Assembly (NCBI GenBank): GCA_000818945.1
Contig: KN805375.1
Coordinates: 195,788-259,787 of the forward strand
Direction: 5' to 3'
DNA from: Schizochytrium sp. CCTCC M209059
Taxonomy: Eukaryota; Sar; Bigyra; Thraustochytrida; Thraustochytriidae
DNA length: 64,000 nt
The position numbers were made by a program, and so were the translations under genes. Position 1 is the stretch's first letter; the number at the start of each line of letters is the position of its first letter. The notes under the pieces were generated by a model, which was given only the letters and a program-made list of their open reading frames with translations, had not been told where the DNA came from and did not search any database. Of this stretch, positions 50,303 to 60,247 are shown in pieces.

Positions 50303-52501
50303 ATGATCCTCGGCGCGGGCGCGGGTGCGGGCGCAAGCGCGCGTCTCGCATGGTCGGCGCGCGTCGGGCCACTGGGTCCAGCGCGGTGCCTGACGAAGAC
50401 GCCTCTGCGCGGACCCTCGGCAGGACTCTGGGCAACGAGGACCGCGGTGAGGTTGACATCGACGTCGACCTGCGCCTCGGGGTCCAGGCAGCTTGGGCAG
50501 CGCCGCGCCGCGGCGGCGGGCGCCCTTGCGGTGCTGGCGCTCGGCGGCTACGGCGGTCTGGCTTCGTGCGAGCTGGCCAAGACAAATTCACGCTCCATCT
50601 TTCTCACGCGCAAGGATATCGACCCGAAATCATTCCCGCACGAGAACCGAGACGCCGATGAGGACAACGAGGAGACCGAGGACAATGAGACGTGCGCGCT
50701 CATAGAAAAGGAGAAGGAGGCCACGGACAAGGATGCCAAAGCTCGCAACGAGGATCGCCGACGCTGGGCATTGCTCCTCTCGCTCATGGCCAAGGACAAG
50801 TGGTACTATCTCTTGGCGGCCGCGGCTTCCGTGCTTAGCTCGCTCGCAGCATCGGCCCAAGGCCGCATTGTGGGTAAGCTATTTGACGCCATGGGAAGCG
50901 GAGACTTTGGCGTGCTTGTAGAACCTTTGCAGCAGCTGCTTGGACTCTTTCTCTCGCAGGCTGCTCTCTCCTTTGTGTCCTCCTTTGCACTCGCTGTGGC
51001 AACGACCGAGTTTGGCCGCCGCCTGCGTATCCAGTTCTACGAGGCGACGCTGCGCAAGGACATCGAAAAGTTCGATGACTCTCGCACGGGCGAGATCACC
51101 CACCAGCTCACGCAGGACGTGGGCGCGCTGCAGACCTCGGTGCGCACCGCCTTTTCGCGTGGCGTCGAGGGTGTTACGAGCATTATCAGCGGAAGCATCT
51201 ATCTGTACATGGCGTCGCCCAAACTTGCGGTGGCCATGTTTTCGATTTTGCCCGTCATGTCAGGAGCAGCGCACGTACTTGGCGTTTTGCTGCGCGGACT
51301 TTCGGAGCGTATTCGCCGTGCCAGCAACCGTGCGACGGGCGTGGCCAACGAGGCGCTGAGCGCCATCCATACGGTGCGTGCTTTCGGTGGCGAGGACCGC
51401 GAGCTCGAGCGCTACAGCGACGAACTTGCAAACGTCTCGGACCTGAAGCGAACGATGGCGCTCACGGCAGGCGGTTTTTACTCGCTCCTGCATCTCGGCA
51501 TCAACCTAATTACACTGCTCATTTGCGGCTATGGTGGCCAGCTTGTAACGAGCGGGGAGCTCACGCGCGGTGGCATTGCGGCAATCGTGACACAGGTACA
51601 AATCCTGGAGCGTTCCATGGCTCGCCTCAGCATCGTCTCGGCACAGCTCGTCAAGGCCTTTCGCTCCTCGGAGCACATCTTCGACGCCATTCACGACGTC
51701 CCCATGGTTAACACTGCCGCTGGCGGTCTGGGCCTCATGCCCAGTCTGGCCGACATGCACGGCAATGTCTCCTTTCGTGGCGTCAGCTTTGCGTACCCGT
51801 CGCGGCCGGAGATCACGGTGCTCAAGAACTTTAATCTCGATGTGCGAAGCGGCCAGGTTGTTGCGCTCGTGGGAGCGAGCGGTTCGGGAAAGAGCACGAT
51901 TGGTGCGCTTTTGAAGCGTTTCTACGATGTCGCAGGAGGCAAAATTACCATTGATGACATTGACTTGCGTGACATGGACCCGGTGGCCCTGCACCGCATA
52001 GTTGGTGTGGTGTCTCAGGAGCCGACGCTCTTCGGTACAACTATCAAGGAGAACATCATTTATGGTAAACCGGATGCGACAATGGAGGAGGTTGAAGCTG
52101 CGGCCAAGGCTGCCAACGCGCACGATTTCATTCTTGACTTTCCGAATGGCTACGACACGGAGCTCGGCGAGCGTGGCGTGTTGCTGTCAGGCGGCCAGAA
52201 GCAGCGTATCGCTATTGCGCGCGCGATCATTCAGGACCCTGCGACCCTCATTTTGGACGAGGCCACCTCCGCGCTCGATACCGAGTCCGAGCGCATCGTG
52301 CAGGCGGCCTTGGACCAGCTGCTCGAGCAGAAGCGTCGCACCACCATCGTCATCGCGCATCGTCTCACAACGATCCGTAATGCGGACGTCATTGTGGTTT
52401 TGGATAAGGGACGTATTGTTGAGATGGGCCGCCACGAGAACCTTCTCGCCAAGGACGGCGCCTATGCCAAGCTGTACCGCGTCCAGAAGCAAAAGGTGTA
52501 G
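50303..52501 (+). CDS. ABCB-type half transporter, probably mitochondrial (ABCB8/ABCB10-like)
   Basis: The ATG at 50303 lies in an AGCAAGATG context and gives 732 aa. Residues 1-75 are rich in Arg, Ala and Ser without acids, typical of a mitochondrial presequence. A charged linker follows, then about six TM segments (for example WYYLLAAAASVLSSLAASA, QAALSFVSSFALAVATTEF, FYSLLHLGINLITLLICGYG). The TM domain contains the coupling stretch FDDSRTGEITHQLTQDVGAL. One C-terminal nucleotide-binding domain shows Walker A (GASGSGKST), the Q-loop (VVSQEPTLFGTT), the signature LSGGQKQRIAIAR, Walker B (ATLILDEATSALD) and the H-loop (IVIAHRLTTIRNAD). One TM domain plus one NBD means it works as a homodimer. 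The transported substrate cannot be read from sequence. Confidence 0.93.
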   Translation: MILGAGAGAGASARLAWSARVGPLGPARCLTKTPLRGPSAGLWATRTAVRLTSTSTCASGSRQLGQRRAAAAGALAVLALGGYGGLASCELAKTNSRSIFLTRKDIDPKSFPHENRDADEDNEETEDNETCALIEKEKEATDKDAKARNEDRRRWALLLSLMAKDKWYYLLAAAASVLSSLAASAQGRIVGKLFDAMGSGDFGVLVEPLQQLLGLFLSQAALSFVSSFALAVATTEFGRRLRIQFYEATLRKDIEKFDDSRTGEITHQLTQDVGALQTSVRTAFSRGVEGVTSIISGSIYLYMASPKLAVAMFSILPVMSGAAHVLGVLLRGLSERIRRASNRATGVANEALSAIHTVRAFGGEDRELERYSDELANVSDLKRTMALTAGGFYSLLHLGINLITLLICGYGGQLVTSGELTRGGIAAIVTQVQILERSMARLSIVSAQLVKAFRSSEHIFDAIHDVPMVNTAAGGLGLMPSLADMHGNVSFRGVSFAYPSRPEITVLKNFNLDVRSGQVVALVGASGSGKSTIGALLKRFYDVAGGKITIDDIDLRDMDPVALHRIVGVVSQEPTLFGTTIKENIIYGKPDATMEEVEAAAKAANAHDFILDFPNGYDTELGERGVLLSGGQKQRIAIARAIIQDPATLILDEATSALDTESERIVQAALDQLLEQKRRTTIVIAHRLTTIRNADVIVVLDKGRIVEMGRHENLLAKDGAYAKLYRVQKQKV

Positions 52502-54547
52502 TTGCAAGAAATGAGGACAGCCGTTCAGGCCCTTGCCAACGGCGTATCAATAGCATAGCTTTTTTTTTGTTTAGAAAAAGGGAACACTCATAACTTTGCG
52601 ATTGCTCGCTTGAAGTCCGGTCACAGATGGCAGCTTGTCATTGTTGTCTTGGTTCTTCGTTGGGAGTAGCCATGCATGGTATAGGTGGGCCATGGTGGCC
52701 CAGATGCTTGTATCATGGCTGGCTGAATTCGCTGCACCATCCAGTTGCCACCGCTACGACTTTTATTCACATCGACACCTCCGACGCTAGTATCAACCAA
52801 GGACGGATACGTACAGCAATGGCCGAGAGGAACTCCGATGGGGGTGGGGAGGCAGAGAGTAGGTCGAGATGGAAAAATCTCCACACAATGTTCCACAGTG
52901 GAAACGCGGCGTCACTGCGACACGTTCCCGATTTGGCAACCCCCCCCCCCCCCCCCCCCCCCCCCCGCGCGCGGCCGGCTAAACGGCCGGCCTAATTGGC
53001 AATGACGCCCAGACTGATCTTGCTCTTTTGCCCGAGCGCTCTTGTCTCTTGCTTGATGATGGCCGCAGAGGCCGCTCCGGCGGAGCACGGGAGAGGCGCA
53101 TGCCTCGGCGGTCGGCGAGGGTCGGGGCCTCCACGCGACAGCCAGCCGCTCACGCAGTGCGCCGCCTTATTTCGACGAGGGCGCGACTGCCGCTAGCGAG
53201 GACTTGACAGGAAAGTTGACTCGGCCGCCTTGTGTTCTTCTTCTCTCGCCCACCAAGTTCCTTCCTGCCGCCACTGCGGCGCACAGAGGGAGCCGCGGAG
53301 GAGGGAGGGGGGGAGAGAGGCTCGTCGAGAAACAAGAAAAAAAAAAGGTTGGGAGAGAGAGAGAGAGAGAAAAATAAAAAATGCCACCCTCGTGAGCCTC
53401 CTCTCCTGACCGTCCGTCCGTCAGAGCGGCTTCCGGACCGAGTGCACAACGGCGTTCGCCCATCATGGCTGGCTGGCCAGATGATGAACGAATGGCCTCT
53501 GTCCAGCGCAGCGCAGCCTCCCAGCAGCCAGCTAACCAGCTTGCTGCACGCCTCGAACGCGTCGCCGCGGAGGCTGCCGAGCTGGCCCTTCTGCGCCATC
53601 CCTTCTCCTTTTCACTCTCTCTCTGTTCCTTTCCCCCTCCTCGCTCTCGCTGCGCCTTGACCGTCCGCCGCTGCGGGCGCCGCCCCACCACCTCTTGCCC
53701 TTGGCGAGGCCAGCTCGGAGGTAATATCCACTGTGACACACAGTGGGACTGCGGAGAGGGCGGGGGGCCGGACGCTCTTCTCGCCTCCCCCTCTCTCTCC
53801 CCTCTCTCCCTGGGGTCAGTCAGGCGCTAGCAGGGCGGAGCAGAGCCAAAGCCGGAGCTGCAGCGAGCAGAGCAGAGCCAAAGCAGAGCAGAGCAGAGCA
53901 GAGCAGAGCAAGTCGAGCTCGCGCCCTCGGTCAGCGGCCACGCGGGCCCGAGCAGCCAGGTCCGCGCCGCGCACGGCCGTCCGGCCCCATCCCCGCGTCG
54001 CACAGTCTGTCTTTGACAGACTGACTGTCTGGCCACCTTTATTTACTGCGCCCCAAGACAGACCTCGATTCCGCGCTGGCGCTGCACAAGCGCGATTTGC
54101 GCCGAGAAGCCCGCTTGAGCGCGCGCGACGCGGTGCTGCGTCGCGCGTGCGCGTGCTGTCAGCAGTTGCATTGGCAAGGGTAAACGGGCGATCGCTTTCG
54201 CGCGGAAGCCTCTTGCGTGAGCCCAGACTCGTCGTGTTTTCTCCGGCCTAAAGATCTGGTCAGTCGGAGAAGCAAGAAGGACCGGAGAGAGTACGAACAA
54301 GCAAAAGCAAGCAAAAGCAAGCCTCGGAGGAGCTGTGTACTCTAGAACGGAAACGAAACGAAACGAAACGAATCGCAGCCCTGCCCTGCCTGTCGCGCTT
54401 CAACGAAAGCGTGTTGCTGTACGCGGGAAAGCCTTCGTCATCAAAGACGAGTGAAAAACCTTTTCCGGCAGAAAGCCTGCTGCAATCAGGAACTTTGGTC
54501 CAGCCAACGTCTTCAACACAGGTTTAGATTCTGTCGTCGGCCAAGCC
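52502..54547. other. 2-kb spacer with poly-C and purine repeats
   Basis: Contains a poly-C run (52940-52966), (GA)n at about 53351-53370, (AGAGC)n at 53882-53910 and (ACGAA)n at 54350-54374. I support no gene; open frames on both strands are Ser/Pro/Arg-rich and featureless. Confidence 0.6.
52940..52966 (+). repeat. Poly-C homopolymer
   Basis: About 27 consecutive C residues; the exact length is likely unreliable. Confidence 0.9.
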
Positions 54548-55993
54548 ATGACTGCGAGGACGTCTAATACCCCCACGTCCAAATTGACGCCGACGACCTC
54601 TACGCCCGAGTCCAAGATGCGGGCATCAGCTTCTGCGGCGCAGATGCAGATGCGGAGGCCGCGATCCACACCAAGGGTGCCACCACCATCTGGAAATATT
54701 TACCGAGAACATTCACACTTTACGACACCAAATGCAGAGCAAAAGGTCTCATTTGCAAGTAACGACAGTCGCGAGATAAACACGTCTCAAAAAGCCTCAG
54801 AACAAGACCGCCATGTAATGGCCAAGTCTGAATCGGGCGCACAGAACACATCTGAGAACGCTGGTTCCATCAGATCACAAAGCGAAGGCGCTGGCGCCAG
54901 CGTCAGCGTCAGCGGGACGTCACCACTATTCGATCGCGGAATGACCGCATCCACCACAGCAGTTGCGACATCGTCTGTTGGTGATGTAGCCTCGATGGCG
55001 CATGCAAACGCAGACGACAGTGATGGAGATGACGACGGGCACAAACGTACCAAAAGAGCCAATGACACGAACCATGTAAAAACCGAAAAGTGGCGGGTCT
55101 CGACAGGTGACCTCGACGACGATGATAGCGCTGATGTCCGGACGCTGGGCAGCATCGGCTTTAACGAGTGTGATCGCAAGATCGCTCGCACTGCGGCTCT
55201 TGCAGCACGGCAACATGCAAAAAGCAATGGTCATACGGGCGACGGCGGCGGCGGCAGCTGCAGCAGCAGTAGTAAGAGCAGCAACGGCAGCATTTCAGGA
55301 CTCAGCTACTCTGACCATAGTGCAAGCGCCAGCAATATCTATGACGATGGCGAGGGGTCGGGATCTGCTCAGGATGCGAGTGGCTGGCACTCTCGCGCAT
55401 ACTTGCTACACCACCCACATACGATCGGCCTTGTGGAGGCTTGCAAGCTAGGGCCCGCTGAGGTGCAGCGCGTCCTTTTCACCAAGCTTGAGCTTCACGA
55501 AGATGTGGTACAGGCTGTCCTGGAGATCATTCTCAGCTGGCCGGAAGAAGCCGTGCAGGATGAAGTTGTTCGTGTGCTGCTGAGAGATCCGCGTGCGGGG
55601 CTGAGCGCCAACAATTGGTGGATCTTGCGCCACGCGGCCCGTTTCGGACGTGCGCGTTTCGTCCGCCTCGCTCTGCAATCACTTAACCTCAGTCCCTTTG
55701 AGAAATGGGCCATCGTGACCTCGAATGTCCGCGGGCTCTGCACGCTTACTTGGGCGTGCGTAAACGACAATATCAATGTGATTGACGCTATTCTCGACGA
55801 AGCTGCGGCCACACCGACCACCAAGATCAACGAGGATCTCGCTGCGGCCATTGCTGTTTCGCGTCAGCTTGGCAACTGCGCGATCGTCGATCGCCTCGTC
55901 AACTACGTTTCTCAGCCGGGCCACCGCGACTTTGGGGATCATGCGCAGAGACCAGGTCATGCTTCCTTGCTTCCGCCCTCGTCGCAGCAATAG
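54548..55993 (+). CDS. Hypothetical protein, disordered N-terminus with ankyrin-like C-terminus
   Basis: The ATG at 54548 (MTARTSNTPTS) gives 481 aa. Residues 1-290 are Ser/Thr/Asp-rich and low-complexity, with short basic patches (HKRTKRAND). The C-terminal 190 residues are helical and alternate like degenerate ankyrin or armadillo units: HTIGLVEACKLGPAEVQRVL, NNWWILRHAARFGRARFVRL and GLCTLTWACVNDNINVIDAI. The 'A-A-x-x-G-x-x-x-x-V' spacing fits ankyrin helices. I do not recognise the family. A transcription- or scaffold-type role is possible, but nothing demonstrates it. Confidence 0.7.
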   Translation: MTARTSNTPTSKLTPTTSTPESKMRASASAAQMQMRRPRSTPRVPPPSGNIYREHSHFTTPNAEQKVSFASNDSREINTSQKASEQDRHVMAKSESGAQNTSENAGSIRSQSEGAGASVSVSGTSPLFDRGMTASTTAVATSSVGDVASMAHANADDSDGDDDGHKRTKRANDTNHVKTEKWRVSTGDLDDDDSADVRTLGSIGFNECDRKIARTAALAARQHAKSNGHTGDGGGGSCSSSSKSSNGSISGLSYSDHSASASNIYDDGEGSGSAQDASGWHSRAYLLHHPHTIGLVEACKLGPAEVQRVLFTKLELHEDVVQAVLEIILSWPEEAVQDEVVRVLLRDPRAGLSANNWWILRHAARFGRARFVRLALQSLNLSPFEKWAIVTSNVRGLCTLTWACVNDNINVIDAILDEAAATPTTKINEDLAAAIAVSRQLGNCAIVDRLVNYVSQPGHRDFGDHAQRPGHASLLPPSSQQ

Positions 55994-57159
55994 TATCTCA
56001 TGGCATTTGTTCGTTCGTTCGTTCGTTCAATCGTTCACACCACCAAGTTCGCTAAACTTGCTAGGCCTAAACTCGCAGGCGAAGCCGGCAAGCTCATTTT
56101 GACTCTTCTACTGCCGAAAGGCTTTGTTTTTCGCGAGCCCACCAATTTTCGTGAGTTCGTGGCTCTTCTTCTTGACACCGCCCGTGAAAACAGTCCGACG
56201 GCGCCAAGTAAGCCTCGCCCGCGCACAGAGAGAGACCTGGCTGCTGCAGTTGCTGTCGCTTGCGACGACAGCTGCGGCGGGCTTCCTTATTCACCCTACT
56301 TCACAGGAAGACGACGAAGACGACGAAGACGAAGTATGGACGACGATCTTCACCTTCTGCCGATCTCAGATAGGGCCAGCCAGGCAGGTCGGATTCTCTC
56401 ACAGGCGACTGACTCGGAGCCTCCCCCGCGCCGCGCGCCATTTGGTCCGTCTCGGCCTCGCCCCCAAAACCCTCTCTTCCTGGCTCCCCTGCGCAGCCCG
56501 CCGTCGTGCCGCCTCGCATCTCTCCATCGCGCCACCTCACCTCACATCACCTCACATCGAAGTGGCCGAGCCCGCGAGGCACCCGGGCTCGCAGGCGTGC
56601 TTGCTGCTCCGCCCTCGCGCGCGGTGCTTCGTTCTTGCCAGCTCGCTGCTGCTGCTGCTGCCTGCGCCGGACCGTCGCTCCCGCCCGGTCTGTCTGTCTG
56701 GCCGTCAGCCCTACCCTCGCAGCCTCGAGTCCGACCTGCGCCGGGCCCGCCCGTCCGCTCCCTCGCCGTCTCCGCTCGCCCTCCCTCGCGCCGCCGCCTG
56801 CTCGCCCGGGCCCTGCCGCGGCGTGCCCGTCTGCCTCGCAGCGAGCAGCGCGGGGCGGGCCAGGCGCGGGAGCAGAGCGGCGGGGCAGGCGGGCGCGGCG
56901 CCGGCATCCATCGCGCGAGCGGGTCTAGCTAGGCAGAGAAGCAGGCGCGCCGAGCAGGCGGGTCTGGGCGAGGCAAAGCGGGCAGCAGACCCGCAAAGCA
57001 AAGCAAGGCAAGGCAAGGCAAGGCAAGGCAAGGCAAAAGCAAAGCAAGGCAAAAGCCAAAAGCCAAGCCTAGGCAAGCGAGGCAAGCCCGGAGCAAGAGC
57101 AGCGCGGCGCAGAGCAGAGCAGAGCAGAGCAAAGCAAGGCGCGAGCGGCGGCGGGGACG
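55994..57159. other. Spacer / PEX11 promoter with pentanucleotide repeats
   Basis: Holds (TTCG)n at about 56008-56032, a GACGAA run near 56310, (AAGGC)n at 57001-57063 and (AGAGC)n at about 57108-57130 just before the PEX11 ATG. Long frames here come from this repetitive sequence. Confidence 0.55.
57001..57063 (+). repeat. (AAGGC)n pentanucleotide repeat
   Basis: About eight units with interruptions, within 160 nt of the PEX11 ATG. Confidence 0.88.
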
Positions 57160-58178
57160 ATGCAGGTGTCACCGGCGATGATGGAGAAGCTCGGGCGCTT
57201 CAACAAGCTGAGCATGAACATGTAAGTGGCGCCGATGACGAGGCGGGAAAGGGCGGAAATTGCTTGCGGCAGGGTGCAGGCAGGAATGGAGGCCGTCCAG
57301 CGGTCGACAAGGAAGCCGCGAGAGGGGAGCGGACAAGCGCCGAGCGCGAGCGCGAGCGTGCGAACCGGGAGAGCAAATGCTCGCTCGCTATGGGAGCATA
57401 ACATAGCAGAGCTGAGTAGAGCGGGGATGGGACGCGAGGTGGCCGAATCAGAAGTAGAGAGAGACGAAAAAGGCTGACGCACACAACGCGCAACGCTACT
57501 ATTCAACGCAACAGCTTTGCTCTGGACAACCTGTTCCGCATCGTGAGCTACACAGGTCTGGGCGTCGCAGATGTCCTGACCGTGATGAACGGTGGCAAGC
57601 CCACGCCTTTGGCGCAATTCCTCTCGGACTACTACATGAAGATCACCGTGACGCGCTTCTTCAACCGCATGTTCGGACTGCCCCTTGTCATCCAGGGTCT
57701 CCTGCAGTCCTCGCCCAAGGACCTGGCGAGCAAGATCATGGAGTGGTCCATGGTGTTCTACTACCCCGTGGAGCATGTCTGGCTCCTCAGCATTCTGGAG
57801 CCCAACATGATCCCCATCAACTCCCCATTGTGGAGCATGTGGTCGCTTCGGGCATTTGCCGTATACTGCGTTGCCAGCGTGTACCGCACCTTCAAGGCCT
57901 CGGCCGACCTGCTCAAGCAGATCAACGAGACCAAGGACGCCAAGATGGAGAGTGGCGAGCAGAAGGCCAAGGTCGCAGAGCTCGAGAAGGAGCGCTTCCT
58001 CACCAACCTGACGGCGTCGGCCGCCGTGGGCGACCTCATTCTCGCCCTCCAGTACTCTCGCGCCGAGCCCATTGTGCACGACCGCGTCATCACCCTCGTG
58101 GGCATCTGGGGCGGCATTGCGCCCTTTCTCGTCAAGTGGATCCGCGCTGCCCCAGCGCCCGAGAAAAAGGAGGCCTAA
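57160..58178 (+). CDS. PEX11: PEX11-family peroxisomal membrane protein, PEX11-gamma-like (2 exons)
   Basis: PEX11 proteins bend and elongate the peroxisome membrane before fission. Exon 1 (57160-57221) encodes MQVSPAMMEKLGRFNKLSMN plus two bases. Exon 2 (57515-58178) follows a GTAAGT...CAG intron of 293 nt in phase 2; joined, they give 241 aa. Recognisable stretches are ALDNLFRIVSYTGLGVADVL at the N-terminus, the amphipathic FFNRMFGLPLVIQGLLQSSP, and VFYYPVEHVWLLSILEP, which parallels the 'YYPCEHVAW' block of PEX11-gamma. The hydrophobic C-terminal segments (LTASAAVGDLILALQYS, ITLVGIWGGIAPFLVKW) are likely membrane-inserted, with a short basic tail (APEKKEA). The N-terminal exon contains the basic amphipathic helix used for membrane remodelling in this family. 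Confidence 0.85.
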
Positions 58179-58273
58179 TCTGTTCCTTGTTTTTTATTTC
58201 AATTACATTACATCTCTGGGCATCCATCTTCTTCCATCCTTGGTTTCCAGAAGGAAGAACCCAAGTAACCCAA

Positions 58274-58304
<31 letters not shown>

Positions 58305-58425
58305 TAATACTAAGGAAAAGAACAAGAAAGAAAGAAAAAAAGAAGAGGCGTTGCATCGTCATCTTCAGCGTGCAATCTATGCATGCAAAATTGTACGCAT
58401 CCTGCTTGCTCAACCTTTTTCGCTT
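58179..58425. other. Convergent 3' spacer with (GA)n
   Basis: A (GA)n run at about 58278-58304 sits between PEX11 and the glycosyltransferase gene. No gene. Confidence 0.7.
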
Positions 58426-59706
58426 TCAAAACATCTCTGGCGGATAGCTCAGAAAGTCATCCGCAATGCCCTCGCGGAGCCGCAAAATGTAGTCGAAATG
58501 CTCATACTCGTCGCTCCCGGCGCGAGAGAGGTCGCGCTTGTGTCGGAGTGCGTCTCGGGACAAGCCCGTCATGTACGACTCCATCTCGAGCATTCGAGAA
58601 GGTTGCTTGTATCCGTGAATGCCCCAGGCGTGCACAGAGCAACAGTCCCGCATTGTGCCCCTCGTGCGCGTCTTGCCAGCCCAATACCAGCTCGTAGAAT
58701 TCGCCTTGCGATAGTATGTCAGCGAAAACGGGATACCCAGCGGCACCACATGCTCGCGAAAGCCTTCCTCGAGAGTATCCTCGGCGTAAACGCCCATCTC
58801 CTGGAGACACTTGCTCGTCACACGCTCCTCGGTGGCTCCGTCACGGTCAACACAGGCGCCGTGCGAATTAGGGAAATTGCTGCGCGGGCCATACTCTGCA
58901 CGCAAGTGCAACAGGCGCGCACCGAGGCGTGCCACCGTTTCTCGACTCATGGCTGTGCACACGCCGGAAATGAGTCGGTATGGCGGCCTGTCGATATTTA
59001 CAACAAAGCCGAAATAATGCGGATCATGATGCGTCCACTCTCGCTTGCGCACGTAGCGACGAAGATTGCTTGGCACCATGTACGTGTCATCATCGACTTT
59101 GACAAACCATTCCGCTGACGTCAAATCATTCATGTACACGTGCACCCAGCTGCGCCACACCTTTTCCCAAATGTGTCTGCAAGGAAGGCCATCTTGACAG
59201 AGACCTTTGCCGTTCAGGCCTCGCTTCATCGGCACCACAACAATCTCGGCTTCAACGTTGCTTCCCGTGGCTCGATATTTTGGCGGGATCGAGGCTTCAC
59301 CTGGCGCTGCTGGGTCCACGAAGAATTTGATCACGTCACAACGCGGGCCCCACGACTTGAGAATGGCGTCCCACATGAGCAAGCGGCTTGGCTTGTACAT
59401 GGTTGGAACCATACAATACACGCGGTCTCTTCGTCCTGCGGCTTGAGCATACGATTCAGCATCACGCACAATGATGCCAGTGTTTTTCTCCTCCGTGGAT
59501 AGCGCTGTCGATTGATCTTGACGACTGTGTCCCTGGACGGCAAACGGAGCGACCTCGCGATTTCGAAAGTATTCTTGTTGTCTTTCGCGTGACAAAATCG
59601 TTTCGTTGGTCTTCCATAGCACCACAAGAACAATCAGCAAAGCACTTCCGAGTGCGCACGCGATGAGCTGAGAACTCTTGACGGGCGCGCGAGGAGGAAG
59701 TCTCAT
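58426..59706 (-). CDS. GT31-family glycosyltransferase, C1GALT1-like
   Basis: Type II Golgi membrane protein of 426 aa; the start ATG is at 59706. A single N-terminal TM segment (LIACALGSALLIVLVVLWKT, about residues 14-33) is followed by a stem and a lumenal catalytic domain. The domain shows RVYCMVPTMYKPSRLLMWDA, then AEWFVKVDDDTYMVPSNLRR with the D-x-D metal motif (VDDDT). FGFVVNIDRPPYRLISGVCT, EDTLEEGF and CCSVHAWGIHGYK follow. This order matches core-1 beta-1,3-galactosyltransferase (C1GALT1) and related GT31 enzymes, which add a UDP-sugar in beta-1,3 linkage. The acceptor cannot be told: it could be O-GalNAc or another core. It is convergent with PEX11. Confidence 0.88.
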   Translation of the reverse strand: MRLPPRAPVKSSQLIACALGSALLIVLVVLWKTNETILSRERQQEYFRNREVAPFAVQGHSRQDQSTALSTEEKNTGIIVRDAESYAQAAGRRDRVYCMVPTMYKPSRLLMWDAILKSWGPRCDVIKFFVDPAAPGEASIPPKYRATGSNVEAEIVVVPMKRGLNGKGLCQDGLPCRHIWEKVWRSWVHVYMNDLTSAEWFVKVDDDTYMVPSNLRRYVRKREWTHHDPHYFGFVVNIDRPPYRLISGVCTAMSRETVARLGARLLHLRAEYGPRSNFPNSHGACVDRDGATEERVTSKCLQEMGVYAEDTLEEGFREHVVPLGIPFSLTYYRKANSTSWYWAGKTRTRGTMRDCCSVHAWGIHGYKQPSRMLEMESYMTGLSRDALRHKRDLSRAGSDEYEHFDYILRLREGIADDFLSYPPEMF

Positions 59707-60247
59707 CGTGGCCGTAGGGTCTATTTTTCTTTTCTCTTGTCCTCGGTGATGAGCCCGTTGGCTTATCTGTCTCTACCTTGTTTGTTTTGTTTGTGCAGAA
59801 ACAATGAACGGCGGAGCGGTCAGCAGCGCTGATACTTGGCTCGGCTAACGCGCAGGCTGACTGGCCGGCCGGCCAGCCGGACGCTCGGCTATCGAAAAGC
59901 AGCGGCTCTGTTTTTCTCTCGGCAAGTTTTGCTGTTTTGAGAGAGCCCGTTGGTGAGAATCTGCACAACCCATTTTCCCGATGATCCGTTCACAACGTGT
60001 TTTTTTGGGGGGGGGGTTGTTGTATATAACCACTCACTGCGCAGCAACTTGAAGCCAACTTGCTATAGTTTTTTTTTTTAACTTGTCATGCTAGCTGCAC
60101 AAGTAAGTGGCCAGAAGAGTGCTGCTATGAATGCGAATCCAAGCAAAACCCGTATCGCAGCGGCTCGGTCCCTCATGAAATTGGAGCCCTGGCGCAAATC
60201 GGTGCACGACACGGGGGTCTTGTGCGTAAACTTTGTTCTGCCAAAGC
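59707..60247. promoter_or_regulatory. Divergent promoter with TATA-like element
   Basis: Lies between the GT31 start and the WD40 start. It has a G-run (60007-60016), TATATAA at 60023-60029 and a T-run (60069-60079). An ATG at 60088 opens a 90-codon frame overlapping the WD40 start in another frame; a good donor (CAA|GTAAGT) at 60102/60103 suggests it may instead belong to a 5' intron. Confidence 0.5.
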
